DNA from: CAYLZO01 sp964387775
GTDB taxonomy: Bacteria > Chloroflexota > Anaerolineae > JAAYZQ01
DNA: 64,000 bases
Assembly: GCA_964387775.1 (NCBI GenBank)
Contig: CAYLZO010000002.1
Span: 1 to 64,000, forward strand
Reading direction: 5' to 3'
Shown here: positions 35,401-43,319 of the stretch, piece after piece
Numbering within the stretch: position 1 is the stretch's first letter
How the letters are laid out: each line of letters starts with the position of its first letter
Notes under the pieces: model-generated
Databases searched by the model: none
What the model was told of the DNA's origin: nothing
What the model saw: only the letters and a program-made list of their open reading frames with translations
Program-made: the position numbers and the translations under genes

Positions 35401-38366
35401 TAGTCGTCCAGGGGGTAGGCCACGCCGACGTCTGACGGTGGCAGGCCAGGGATGACGTCCTCGTGCACCAGGGTCGTGACCAGGCCTCGCTCCGGGTCCC
35501 AATCGGAGATGCTGCACGTCGAGACGTTCAGGGCGCGGGCCATCTGCCGGGCCACGGTCTGGAGGACCTCGTCGAGGGCCAGGCTCGAAGAAATGGCCGC
35601 GCTCGTTTCGAACAGGATGCCCAGCTCGCGGAGCCGTTCTTGCTGGGCTTCAAAGAGGCGGGCGTTGTCGACCACGGTGCCGGCCTGCCAGGCGATGGCA
35701 TTGGCGACCTGGAGTTCTTCCTGGCTAAATTCGCGCTTCTCCGTGCTCCACACGAGATAGACGCCGCCGATGACTTGGTCGCGGGCCACCATCGGGGCAA
35801 AGAGGGTGGTCTCGTTGGGAAAGGCTTCGAGGGTCGCCGGGTCCAGCCGCGGATCGTGGGTTGGGTCCAGGCTATAGACGGCCTGGTGGGTCTGCCACGC
35901 TTCTTCGATGAAGGGATGGCCCTCGATGGGGACCCGAAAATCGCGATAGAGTTCCAATTTGTCCTTGGGAATGTGGTAGCCGGCGACGGCCCGCAGGCGG
36001 GTGCCCGTTTCGTCGGGCAAATAGACGCCGGCCATGTCGGCGTCTAGGGCGCGGCACATCTGCCGGGCGACCTGGCGGACCGTCTCGGTCAGGTCGAGGG
36101 TCGAGCCGATGGCCTCGCTGACCCGGAGCAGGAGCTGGGTCTGCTCGAATTGCTGCTCGGTCTCTTGGTAGAGACGGGCGTTCTGGATAGCGACGGCCGC
36201 CTGGTCGGCGATGATCTGTAGGATCGCGAGGTCGTCGGCGTTGTACGCGTCCAACTCGTCGCTGGCAATTTCCAGCGTGCCCACCAGCTCGTCACCGGTC
36301 TTGAGGGGCAGGCCCAGATAGGAGCGGAGCGGCGTGGCTTCTGCCTCCATCTTGGGGCGCACGTCGTGGCGGACGGGGATGTCGGCGATCAAGAGGTGTT
36401 CCTGGTGGCGGGCGATCCAGCCGGTGTAGCCCTCGTCGAGGTGGTAGATGCCGCCGCTGGCCGCCGTGTAGCGCGGGTCGCCGGCGCTGGCGTGGGTGAT
36501 CATCACCTGGTCCGTCTCGTCCCAGAGGCAGATCTCGGCGATGTAATAGTCCACCAGGTCTTTGACGCGGGCCAGGATGAGGTTGAGGGTCCGCTCCAGG
36601 TCGAGGCTGGTGCGGATTTCGCGGCCGATCTCGCCGATGGTGCGGAGCATCCGAACGCGCTGCCGCTCCTCTTCAAAGATGCGGGCGTTCTCCATGGCGA
36701 TGGCGGCCTGGTTGGCAAAGGTCTTGAGCGTGTCGAGCTCGACAGAGCTGAACGAGTGCGGCTCGGCGAAATAGACGGTCAGCGTGCCGAGGTTGGCCTC
36801 GCGGCCGCGCAAGGGAAGATCGGCCAGGGCACGGAATCCCTCGCGCCGGGCCAGAGGTAGAAAGTCGGCCAGTTCGGGCTCGTCCTCGATGTCGGACACG
36901 ACCAAGGGTTCCTTGGCCAGTGTGGCCCTGGCCCGGCTGTCGGGCGTGACCTCGACGTCCTGGGCTCCGGCGACGTATTCGTCGCTGAGGCCGTGGCTCA
37001 CTCTCAGGCTGACCCGGTCCTCCTCCAGGACAAAGATGGCGGCCTTTTGGCAATTGGATACTTCGATGACCGAGTCGAGGATCGTGGTGAGCACTTGCTC
37101 GGAGTCGAGCACCGAGCTGACCGTGGCCGAGACCTCGTTCAGGGTGGCCAGGTTGGCGGCGCGGCGTTGCTCTTCGCGAAAGAGGCGGGCGTTCTCCAAC
37201 GCAATGCCGACGTGGTCGGCCAGGTGCTCCATGAAGTGGAGATCGTCCGGTGTGAAGGCGGCCGGCCGGTCACTCTCCAGGTTGAGCACGCCGATGACCT
37301 GTTCGGTGCCCTCGCCTGTTCCGCGTCTCTTGATCGGCACCGCGACCTCGGAGCGGGTGGTCTCGCTGACGGCTTCATAGTCCGGATCGGTCCGCACGTC
37401 GTCGATGCGGGTCGGCTCGCCGCTGCGAACGACCCGGCCGACGATGCCCCGATCCACCGGCCACGCCCGGGTCCCGGTGACGGCTTTCTGGTCGGCGCCT
37501 GACGGGCCGGAGAAACGGGCCTCCAGCCGCTCTCCGTCGTCGCTGAGCGTGCCGATCATGCCGCTGCTGGCGTTGCAGGCTTCGATGGCCCGTTTCAAAA
37601 CCAGGTCAATGATCCGGTCGTAGTCGAGGTTGGTGCCCAGTTCGTGGTCGATCTCTTCGATGGTCGCCAGTTCCCGGTGGCGCCGGGTCAGGACTCGCTC
37701 GGTTTCCGCCAGTTGGGCTTCGGCCTGGGCCAGTTGGCGCCGGGTCTCGGCGTGGGCGCGGGCGTTTTCGAGGGCGACGGCGACCTGGGCCGCAAAGGTG
37801 GAGAGGAGCTCGAGGTCCTGGCTGCTGAACGGGGCGTCGTCGGCGCCGCTCCAGACTTCCAGGGCGCCAAGGGGATGGTCGGGGCCAAGGAGCGGCACGC
37901 AGAGCAGGGACCGAACCGGGAAGCCGGGGTCGGCGTCGGGGGCGTCGGCCCATTTTTCGTCCTGGGGCAGATCGTGGACGAGTAGGCCCCGTCCCGTTTT
38001 GAGGACGGTTCCGGCGATGCCCTCGCCGGCGACAGGCCGCCGGGCGAGGAATACGCCGGCGACGGGGCCCTCGGAGGCTCGAAATACCAACTGGCCGCTC
38101 TCGCCGTCCACCCAGGCCAGCGCGGCGGCTGTCGCCTCCAGGATCTCGACGGCCTGGGTCGCCGCCTGGCCGGCGACGACGTCGAATTCCAGGGAAGCCG
38201 AGATCGCCTGCCCGGCCTCGTAGGCCTTTATCAGGCGCTGGAGGCGGTCGAACGCACCGTTCTCGCAGCCAGAGCCGTCGGACGGCATCGTTTGCTGGAT
38301 TTCCTCCAGTGCTCGCGCCAGGCGGCTTTCCCTATCCGTTTTTAGGCTGGACATTTGTACACTCAT
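29454..38366 (-). CDS. Giant hybrid histidine kinase: 13 GAF, PAS, HisKA, HATPase, two receivers
   Basis: A soluble protein of about 2,970 residues. Thirteen successive GAF domains of about 165-180 residues fill residues about 40-2,290; most end in a version of NQAAVAIENARL. A PAS domain follows (about 2,310-2,440, LESIADGVLVIDHNGRVLLV), then HisKA with an intact His (FISTVSHELRTPMTSIKGY, near 2,460) and HATPase_c (DTGIGIAED, GTGLGLSIV). Two receiver domains end the protein (LDIMLPDIDG and LDLRMPGIDG). The eighth GAF is divergent and contains Cys/Tyr-rich YRQGLCYFFPFQKRE. ATG 38366 is preferred over TTG 38372. It is at least three times longer than typical multi-GAF kinases and sits 5 bases upstream of the next kinase gene. 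Confidence 0.93.
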   Translation of the reverse strand: MSVQMSSLKTDRESRLARALEEIQQTMPSDGSGCENGAFDRLQRLIKAYEAGQAISASLEFDVVAGQAATQAVEILEATAAALAWVDGESGQLVFRASEGPVAGVFLARRPVAGEGIAGTVLKTGRGLLVHDLPQDEKWADAPDADPGFPVRSLLCVPLLGPDHPLGALEVWSGADDAPFSSQDLELLSTFAAQVAVALENARAHAETRRQLAQAEAQLAETERVLTRRHRELATIEEIDHELGTNLDYDRIIDLVLKRAIEACNASSGMIGTLSDDGERLEARFSGPSGADQKAVTGTRAWPVDRGIVGRVVRSGEPTRIDDVRTDPDYEAVSETTRSEVAVPIKRRGTGEGTEQVIGVLNLESDRPAAFTPDDLHFMEHLADHVGIALENARLFREEQRRAANLATLNEVSATVSSVLDSEQVLTTILDSVIEVSNCQKAAIFVLEEDRVSLRVSHGLSDEYVAGAQDVEVTPDSRARATLAKEPLVVSDIEDEPELADFLPLARREGFRALADLPLRGREANLGTLTVYFAEPHSFSSVELDTLKTFANQAAIAMENARIFEEERQRVRMLRTIGEIGREIRTSLDLERTLNLILARVKDLVDYYIAEICLWDETDQVMITHASAGDPRYTAASGGIYHLDEGYTGWIARHQEHLLIADIPVRHDVRPKMEAEATPLRSYLGLPLKTGDELVGTLEIASDELDAYNADDLAILQIIADQAAVAIQNARLYQETEQQFEQTQLLLRVSEAIGSTLDLTETVRQVARQMCRALDADMAGVYLPDETGTRLRAVAGYHIPKDKLELYRDFRVPIEGHPFIEEAWQTHQAVYSLDPTHDPRLDPATLEAFPNETTLFAPMVARDQVIGGVYLVWSTEKREFSQEELQVANAIAWQAGTVVDNARLFEAQQERLRELGILFETSAAISSSLALDEVLQTVARQMARALNVSTCSISDWDPERGLVTTLVHEDVIPGLPPSDVGVAYPLDDYPATAEALKRRQPVVIQVDDPDADEAEVALLKEMQQKSLMMMPLIARDNVVGLLELYESRHVREFSEADVRLGQALANQAAVAIENARLYEQTDERLRARLEELTALQHTIEELNATLALDHILQVVLESAVQTTGATHGNLMLTDRETGELSLRTSQGYSPEEQADIEALLLDASGDSLTLQVSRSGEARIVDDARRETCSVCVRQDTRSALVVPIFYEQVVVGLINLRHTDVEAFDQDDLTFVQSLAEQAAIAIGNALRYEDQIRANTRLRHRTEQMGRLLEISQKLRADVPLGEALEEIAYAIQETVGFNVVLISVVENWQSTRPTLRRMAAAGLTLRAFEQLQKVRQPVARYEKILREEYRQGLCYFFPFQKREDWAAKLHTHAPMVGRGDWQEGQWHANDMLLAPLRGSGGRLLGIISVDDPRDDRRPSRQTLEALAIFANQAAIAAENTQLYSDAQTRADNLARINEVGRSLTQVLDPDHVRNTAVRAVSEMLQCDLSAVFQPDPVHGLFVAVASQGPSPDELADLRFGLGEGLVGHVAATGSPLLVPDASREPRFVEGPSPIGSMICVPMMAGRQVIGVLTAGSTETHAFSQSDEVLLSTLADQAAVVLESARLFAGTQQAAVQLSLLNVIGRRAAAQLELQEMLETTVNALHQNLGYFRVAVLLVDEKSGELAVAAANESFWDVIPSNYRQAPGQGLIGTAAAEGETVLVNDTRTDERYYRTGAWDAPASLSVPIRIAERVAGVLHAEADHAGAFTEEDAASLEIAADQLAVAIQNASLFEETQRRVAELATINEIGRAISSALDAEQLAEMIYTQVGKLLDTRNFHIALYDAEAQTIDVEYLVENSQRQPKVQLELGQGLTSYLISTGEPILLTHGTTEFLREHDLTLERDPAKSWLGVPMIAEDRAIGAIAVQSFDQENAFDEGHLNLLATVAGQAAIAFQNVSLFEERQRRINELSVLNEMGQTISSSLELKDLLETIHQQVNRIFDTTNFYIATYQEGQEEWTLAFAQEHGEREPVARYSVKAGLTGYILRTREPILLRSLDEVVAFHEKYGIGQVGERARSWMGVPLVAADRIVGVMAIQDYTRDRVYDEQDLALFSTLAAGTAAAVRNAQLYRQIVDFSNELEDRVEARTRDLEQALEELTLERDRVETLYRITSELGTTLELERVLERALQLFADALGVTHGTIMLLDQESRFLELRATLNPVEVAVHWNKDEMPPEVIEIAVGERTPLKAGVGLAGWTVEHREPVLVPNIAEESRWLKIPGRELEIHSALAAPLSLGGGDILGVLTLGHPSIGFFTEEHLKLVTAAASQIAMAVNNSDLYAFITDQADQLGSMLQSQQEEAAKNQAVLESIADGVLVIDHNGRVLLVNPAAEELLGISAKALEGDHFRYMLGLGETPAQRELAQGLYSELRHRLEDPTSRDRLFETSTVRLEAGKRALAVNLAPLITAIGGAPGVVAALRDISREVEIERLKNEFISTVSHELRTPMTSIKGYTDLLFLGMAGGLSDSQRNFLQIIKANADRLTALVNDILDISRIETGRIRLNIEALDLREIISQVELAFQEQYREKYITLECHVPKGLPEVRGDKDRVTQVLNNLIANAWQYTLEGGRVTVSATELDGFVRIDVADTGIGIAEDDAARIFDRFYRVDDPVVEEAGGTGLGLSIVKMFVDMLGGQIWVESEVDVGSTFSFTLPLATADAPDVDPDLLSPEATTVISRRPKILVVEDDRDLALLLRRQLEFEGYQVLLAGSGEDAIWLAREEQPQLITLDIMLPDIDGFVVLEKLKAHPLTSPIPVVIASAVLTEKDKGYALGAVDYVVKPFAEEKLLESIEQALRPHDDDAPRHLLVVDDDPDIRGFLEEALSFHGYHIRTAKNGREALDQVAESHPDLILLDLRMPGIDGYEVIRRLKSDEATLFIPIIVITASPVDKERDRVRVLGMGADQYVTKPLSIEGLVDEIKSAISER

Positions 38367-38444
38367 GGCCAAACCATCACCAGCTTTTCAAATCTACCAC
38401 TGCCAAAGATGTTCCAAGACACGCGATTCCGGGGAAGCCGCTGT

Positions 38445-39341
38445 TTACAATCCCTGCTGTGCCCGCCGGCGGGCATCGGCGGCGACCTCGGTGATCTCGC
38501 GGATGTCGGCAAAGGGCGCTGTGTCGTATCGGATGAGACCGACGGCCAGCGTCATGAGCGGTTTCTCTTCGACGTTTCCGTCGCTGTCCACCACCTCGAT
38601 GTGGCCGCGCTCCCGGTCTCTGAAATTGTAAAAGGTCATCACTTCTTCGTTGAAACGCTGCACGAGGCGTGCTTTCATCTCGGACGCGTGCTGGGGCAGC
38701 GTGATGATCATAAAGTCGTCGCCGCCGATGTGCCCGATAAAGTCCCCGCCCGTGCCGATCTCGTCTACGACTTCGGTCAGGAGCATGGCCGTGAAGCGCA
38801 ACACGTCGTCACCGGCGACGAAACCGTACACGTCGTTAAAATCTTCGATGTTTTTGATGCCGATGTAGAGCACGGCCCAGTCGTCCCGGCGGATGATCTC
38901 GCGTAACTGCTCCTCGACGAGTTTGCTGCTGGGCAGGCCGGTCACGGGGCTGGTGAGGCTGAGCCAGCCGGCCCGCTGGATCGAGTTCTGCACCCGCAGG
39001 AGCAGGAGCTGGAGGTCGAAGGGCTTGGTGACGTAATCGTCAGCTCCGAGCTCCAGCCCAGCGATCTGATCGCTCCGTTCGTCCTTTTGCGTCAAAAAGA
39101 TGATGGGGATGTGGCTGGTGCGCAGGTTGCCCCTCAGCCGGCGGCAGACTTCGTAGCCGTTGATGTCGGGCAACATGATGTCCAGGATTACCAGGTTGGG
39201 CAGTTTGCGCCGGCACATCTCCAGGCCCTCTTGGCCCCGGGGAGCGACCATCGTTTCGTAGCCTTGGGAATCGAAGTAGATGCGGAGCATGTTCGAGATG
39301 TCAAAGTCGTCTTCGACGATGAGTATCCGTCCTTTGCTCAT
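38445..39341 (-). CDS. Response regulator with GGDEF-type output domain (GGDDF)
   Basis: A 298-residue protein with a receiver domain (Asp54, Lys107) and a GGDEF-fold domain (about 130-295). The substrate-binding part FNDVYGFVAGDDVLRF is conserved, but the signature reads GGDDF (206-210) and the usual D-x-LTGLPNRR reads SPVTGLPSSK. It may be a weak diguanylate cyclase or a GTP-binding sensor. ATG 39341 has a strong GGGGGAGG ribosome binding site. It precedes the giant kinase gene by 78 bases and is its likely phosphotransfer partner. Confidence 0.88.
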   Translation of the reverse strand: MSKGRILIVEDDFDISNMLRIYFDSQGYETMVAPRGQEGLEMCRRKLPNLVILDIMLPDINGYEVCRRLRGNLRTSHIPIIFLTQKDERSDQIAGLELGADDYVTKPFDLQLLLLRVQNSIQRAGWLSLTSPVTGLPSSKLVEEQLREIIRRDDWAVLYIGIKNIEDFNDVYGFVAGDDVLRFTAMLLTEVVDEIGTGGDFIGHIGGDDFMIITLPQHASEMKARLVQRFNEEVMTFYNFRDRERGHIEVVDSDGNVEEKPLMTLAVGLIRYDTAPFADIREITEVAADARRRAQQGL

Positions 39342-39385
39342 CCTATTTTACCTCCCCCACGAATTTCGTGTCTTGGAATCTATCC

Positions 39386-40471
39386 TCACGACGACCTCGG
39401 TTCTACTTTTCGCGCCTTGGCCTTGACGGCTTCGATCTCCTGATCGGTTAGGACTCGCTCAAAGCTGCGAAATCCGGAAAGGCGGAAGCCGTGTGTGGTC
39501 GCGAGCTCGGCAATCTCGTCCACCTTTTCCAGCGAGATCTCTTTGCCGAGTGTATAACATTCGTACCGTTCCTCCAGGGCCAGGATCATCGTCTCTGCCA
39601 TGCAGGCATAGGCCTTGCCCGGCGGGAAGCCAAAGTCAAATCCAAAGTTGGCCTGACCGGGCACGTCCATCACGCCTCCCTCGATGACGAGTACGTCGTC
39701 TCGCTCGTCGGCCACGCAGCGGGAGACGTTTCGGGGCCGGGCCACGTCACAGACGACGGCGCCCGGCTTTAGATGGGCCGGCTCGATGATCGGCTCGACG
39801 GCGCTGGTTACGGTGAGCACCACGTCGGCTTGCCGGACGTCGGCCAGCCGGGTGCTGGTGGTGGCCCGAGCGCCCAGCAGCTCGACCTGCCCCTTGACCC
39901 TCTCCAACCGGGCTGCGTCCCGGCCGACGAGCAGCAGGTGGGGCACCGTCCGGGCCAGAAGTTGGGCGCAAGCCTGGCCGATGGCGCCGTAGGCCCCGAC
40001 CACGGCGGCCAGGCAGCGGCCGGGTTCGAGGCCCATGCGCCGGGCGGCTTCCAGCGCCGCCTCGACCGCTACGGCAATGGTCAGGCTGTTGCCCGTCGTT
40101 ACCGGAATGGACAGTTTGCGCGAGACCGTCATGCCCGCGTCGCCGACGACCGACGTAAAGGCCCCCAGGCCGAGAATTCGCGCCCCCTGGCGCTCGGCGA
40201 GGTGCCCCGTCTGGACGATCTTGTTGTAGGCTGCCGAGACCGGGATCTCGAGCATCCGCTTAGGCGTGACCGGGCAGGCGACCAACCAGCCCTCGATCTC
40301 GGCACCGGTAGCTTTGGAGCGGATGCCGGTGACGTGACTCAGATACACCGGCGGGAAGTAGCGCGAAAAGTAGTCGATGACGTTCGCGGGCAACTTGCCC
40401 AGCAAGGGAAACTTGCGGGCTACGTCCTTTTGCGGCTCGATGGGATGGATCATGAAGGCAAAGTTGTTCAT
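39386..40471 (-). CDS. Long-chain acyl-ACP reductase (AAR)-like oxidoreductase
   Basis: A 361-residue Rossmann-fold protein with clear similarity, from memory, to cyanobacterial acyl-ACP reductase, which makes fatty aldehydes for alkane synthesis. Shared features are ILGLGAFTSVVGDAG, the VTTGNSLTIA motif, the NADPH motif VVGAYGAIGQACAQLL (157-172), and the C-terminal block YACMAETMILALEERYECYTLG-x-x-ISLEK, with Cys290 at the position of the catalytic thioester cysteine. No aldehyde decarbonylase gene is in the window. It lies between the beta-helix gene and the REC-GGDEF gene, in the same direction. Shikimate-dehydrogenase-like or other enzymes of the same superfamily remain possible. Confidence 0.82.
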   Translation of the reverse strand: MNNFAFMIHPIEPQKDVARKFPLLGKLPANVIDYFSRYFPPVYLSHVTGIRSKATGAEIEGWLVACPVTPKRMLEIPVSAAYNKIVQTGHLAERQGARILGLGAFTSVVGDAGMTVSRKLSIPVTTGNSLTIAVAVEAALEAARRMGLEPGRCLAAVVGAYGAIGQACAQLLARTVPHLLLVGRDAARLERVKGQVELLGARATTSTRLADVRQADVVLTVTSAVEPIIEPAHLKPGAVVCDVARPRNVSRCVADERDDVLVIEGGVMDVPGQANFGFDFGFPPGKAYACMAETMILALEERYECYTLGKEISLEKVDEIAELATTHGFRLSGFRSFERVLTDQEIEAVKAKARKVEPRSS

Positions 40472-40559
40472 CGTCTAGCCCGCTTGGAGCAAAGGTGGCC
40501 TGCTCCCCGGCGATTCGGTGTATGTGCGTCCCTTCCCCTCGCTCAATCATGACTCCCTG

Positions 40560-41810
40560 CTACCGTGGATAGAGTCTGGGATGAAAATCGGCATCCGGCC
40601 AGTCCAGGTGATCGCTCTCTTCGTACGCGACGTTGTGCGAGATCACGGACCGGTCATCCTTCTTGGCCAAGATGACGTCCGACTCGATGATTCTGGCCGG
40701 ATAAATGGTCAGGTCGGCGCCAATGCGGCAATGGTGGCCGACGCAGCCGCCCAGCACCGTCGCCCCCACGTCCTCCAGGTGATCCCGGTGGATGGTGCGC
40801 AGGGGCTTGGGAATCAAGTTAAAATCGGTAAAGGTCGTGCCTGCGCCAATAAAAGAGTCGCGGCCCACGACGCAGAATTGCAGGCAGGCGTTCTGGGCCA
40901 CCATGGTGTCTTCCATGAGCGTGCTCATAAAGAGTGAGGATCGGAAGGGCAGATAGCAGCGGTCGCCGATCACGCTGATGAGCAGTTCATTGCCGTGCAG
41001 GATGCTGACATTGTTGCCGATGATGCAATTCGAAATGGTCACGCCGGCCCCAATGTAGACGTTGTCGCCGATGATGGTTGGCCCCTGGATCACGGCGGTC
41101 GGGTCGATCTGGCTGTTGCGGCCGATCTCGACCATGTGGGAATTGCTCAGGAATTGCTTTCGCTCCAACAGCGAGCGCCAAAAGACCTTGAGTTGCATTC
41201 TGAACCTGCTGAGGCTGCGCTCCATGCGCGCGCCCTCGGCCAGGACGCCAAAGAGGCAGTTGGTGACATAAATGTGAACCCAGTTCTCGATAGAGAGGAA
41301 GGCGCGGGTGGGGATCTGAAAGACCAGGTCGCCCTTGGCCGTGGACATGTGGGTGGGCACCCGATAGGAGCCGAACTCGTAGGCGCCGCAGTCGACAACC
41401 AGGGGGCGGGTCATCTCCTCCAGCCCCCGGGGATAGTACCACATGTTGCCGACGTAGACGTCCCCTTCGCGGCGGATGCCGCTCTGGAGGGTGAGGGCGT
41501 GGCTGGTGATGACCTTGTCGTCCAGCGAAAAGGCGACGCGGCACGCTTTGCCCAGGGATCTGGCTTTGGAGAGGAAGGCCTCGATGAATGCCTCGTCGAA
41601 AAAGAGGTTGTCGCGATAGACGAGGGTCTCCTCGTATTCGCCGTTAGGGATCTGCTCAAAAAAGTCTACTTCGATCTCGGAGCCGGTGTAGGGGGCCAGT
41701 ACGTCTTTTTGGTGGAGCCAGAGGGGCTTGTTGAGTACTCTCAGATCGCGGGCAGGCTCGTTGAACGGAGGTATCTTTCGTTTGTCCCGAATGATGACCT
41801 TTCTCATCAC
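40560..41810 (-). CDS. Left-handed beta-helix (hexapeptide-repeat) protein, acyl- or nucleotidyltransferase-like
   Basis: A 416-residue protein. Residues about 235-390 contain hexapeptide repeats (IGRNSQIDPTAVIQGPTIIG, then IGAGVTISNCIIGNNVSI) that form a left-handed beta-helix, as in GlmU and LpxA-type acyltransferases. The N-terminal 230 residues (with WYYPRGLEEMTRPLVVDCGAYEFGSYRVP) are unfamiliar and lack a clear nucleotidyltransferase motif. An interruption with CLQFCVVGRDSFIGAGTTF suggests an acceptor pocket. It lies between the V4R and AAR-like genes, 5 bases after the V4R stop. The substrate is unknown; an acyl or sugar acceptor is a guess. Confidence 0.75.
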   Translation of the reverse strand: MMRKVIIRDKRKIPPFNEPARDLRVLNKPLWLHQKDVLAPYTGSEIEVDFFEQIPNGEYEETLVYRDNLFFDEAFIEAFLSKARSLGKACRVAFSLDDKVITSHALTLQSGIRREGDVYVGNMWYYPRGLEEMTRPLVVDCGAYEFGSYRVPTHMSTAKGDLVFQIPTRAFLSIENWVHIYVTNCLFGVLAEGARMERSLSRFRMQLKVFWRSLLERKQFLSNSHMVEIGRNSQIDPTAVIQGPTIIGDNVYIGAGVTISNCIIGNNVSILHGNELLISVIGDRCYLPFRSSLFMSTLMEDTMVAQNACLQFCVVGRDSFIGAGTTFTDFNLIPKPLRTIHRDHLEDVGATVLGGCVGHHCRIGADLTIYPARIIESDVILAKKDDRSVISHNVAYEESDHLDWPDADFHPRLYPR

Positions 41811-41815
41811 GGTGC

Positions 41816-42472
41816 TTAATCCAATGGCCGCTTGTCAATGACGTAGGTACACGTTGCATCCCCTTTGGCGATGCAGAGCGTCTCCTCCACCCGCATGTTC
41901 TTCCCGCCGGTGACCCAGTGCAGGCCCTCCAGCAGGAGGCCCAGGCCGCCGTGGCAAATCGGGACGTCCGATTCTCTCTGCCAGCACACGGGGCAGCGGT
42001 CGATGTGATAGAGAAAGTGATCGACCTCTTCTTCAACCCGGACGATCTGGTCGCTCGTTTTGTTAAAGGTCTCGGCCATGGCGTTGAGGCCCACTTTCAT
42101 CTTCATGCCCAGGGGCAGCAGACGAAAGGCCAGGTCGGCGACGCCCAGGACGGCACCAAAGTCCTTGAGGGCGTAGTAGAGTCCCGCTCGCCCGGCTCGA
42201 ACGGAAAGCCCCTTGCCTCCGCGCGGGCCGTACATGTCGTCCAGCGCCTGGTTCAGGGCCCCCATTTCCTCAAAACTCCAGCCGAGGTCCAGGTTGTTGG
42301 GCGGATAGTTGTTGATGAGGTGACGCAACTTGGCCAAATTGAGGACCGCGTTCACCCCGTTCTTGCCCATGACGTCTTCCAGGGCGAGGAGGTACATCCG
42401 CCCCATTTTGTTGGGCCAGTAATACTGCTCGGTGGATTCCGCTTTGATCTGTTCGTCGTTGGTCATCCTCAC
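41816..42472 (-). CDS. V4R-domain protein
   Basis: A 218-residue protein whose C-terminal half reads as a V4R (4-vinyl reductase-like) domain, a small-molecule-binding fold found beside signalling and hydrocarbon-metabolism proteins. Possible metal ligands are clustered: Cys-x-x-Cys in DRCPVCWQRESDVPICHGG, with a further Cys-x6-Cys in ETLCIAKGDATC. The N-terminal half is helical (YWPNKMGRMYLLALEDVMG). The start may be GTG 42472 or ATG 42466. It sits between the alpha/beta hydrolase and beta-helix genes. It probably senses or handles a hydrophobic ligand; catalysis is not assumed. Confidence 0.78.
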   Translation of the reverse strand: MRMTNDEQIKAESTEQYYWPNKMGRMYLLALEDVMGKNGVNAVLNLAKLRHLINNYPPNNLDLGWSFEEMGALNQALDDMYGPRGGKGLSVRAGRAGLYYALKDFGAVLGVADLAFRLLPLGMKMKVGLNAMAETFNKTSDQIVRVEEEVDHFLYHIDRCPVCWQRESDVPICHGGLGLLLEGLHWVTGGKNMRVEETLCIAKGDATCTYVIDKRPLD

Positions 42473-42479
42473 TTGCCTT

Positions 42480-43262
42480 TCAATTAGCCAGGAAGCTCAG
42501 GAGAATTGGATAAAAGTCCTCCGGTTCATCCAGCATCGGGAAGTGGCGTGAACCCGCCATCAACTCCACGCGGGAACGCGCGACGCGACGGAACAATTCT
42601 GCCTGTCTGGGGTCGACGATCTTGTCGCCCTGCCCGTAGACGCCCATCGTTGGCATGCGCAAGGTACCCAGCCGGGGACGCAGGTCGGTGCGGTGGAGGG
42701 AGTGGATGCTCCATAGAAAGGATTCCAAGGTCATTTTGGACAGATCGCCCATCAACAAGTCGTACCAATCGCTCCAGTTGGCCGCGATCCAGGGCGCAAA
42801 AAGCTTGATGCCCAGGCGCAACAGCGCCGGCGAGTTCCAAACCAGGAACGCGATCCACGGCTGGCCTGCCAATTTGAGAAAGACGTTCAACGAGCGGCCG
42901 TCTATAGGCGAGCCGACGACGGCTACCTTTTCCACACGTTGCGGGCGATCGAGGGCCAGGTTCAGCGCGACGGTGCCCCCCATCGAGTGGCCAATGACCG
43001 GCGCACGCTGGATGCCCAGCCTTTCCATAAACTGATCCACCAACGCGACAAAATCCGAGACGTTGTAGCTTTCACGGCGCTTGTCCGATTCACCAAACCC
43101 CCAAAAGTCGAGGGCGTAGGCCCGGTATCGCGAGGACAGGGCCTCCATAGTGCCCAACCAACAGCCCCACGAGCCCAGCCATCCGTGAAGCAGCACGACC
43201 GGTTTGCCGCGTCCATAGGTTTCGTAATGGACGACGCCTTGGTTAGTAACGATGGAGCTCAA
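42480..43262 (-). CDS. Alpha/beta hydrolase with intact catalytic serine
   Basis: A 260-residue alpha/beta-fold hydrolase. The nucleophile Ser93 is in GHSMGG, the oxyanion motif is HGWLGSW, the acid Asp is in VYGQGDKIVDP, and the catalytic His is in MAGSRHFPMLDEP. It likely hydrolyses an ester or thioester in the cytoplasm. TTG 43262 is the start, with AAGGAGAG upstream. It is the paralogue of 15702-16493, where Ser93 is replaced by Thr. The two genes bracket the long signalling run. Confidence 0.9.
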   Translation of the reverse strand: MSSIVTNQGVVHYETYGRGKPVVLLHGWLGSWGCWLGTMEALSSRYRAYALDFWGFGESDKRRESYNVSDFVALVDQFMERLGIQRAPVIGHSMGGTVALNLALDRPQRVEKVAVVGSPIDGRSLNVFLKLAGQPWIAFLVWNSPALLRLGIKLFAPWIAANWSDWYDLLMGDLSKMTLESFLWSIHSLHRTDLRPRLGTLRMPTMGVYGQGDKIVDPRQAELFRRVARSRVELMAGSRHFPMLDEPEDFYPILLSFLAN

Positions 43263-43319
43263 AGTCTCTCCTTCTCAAGACATATTCGTTCCCAGACAGT
43301 CCCTGCGGCTTCCTCCAGG

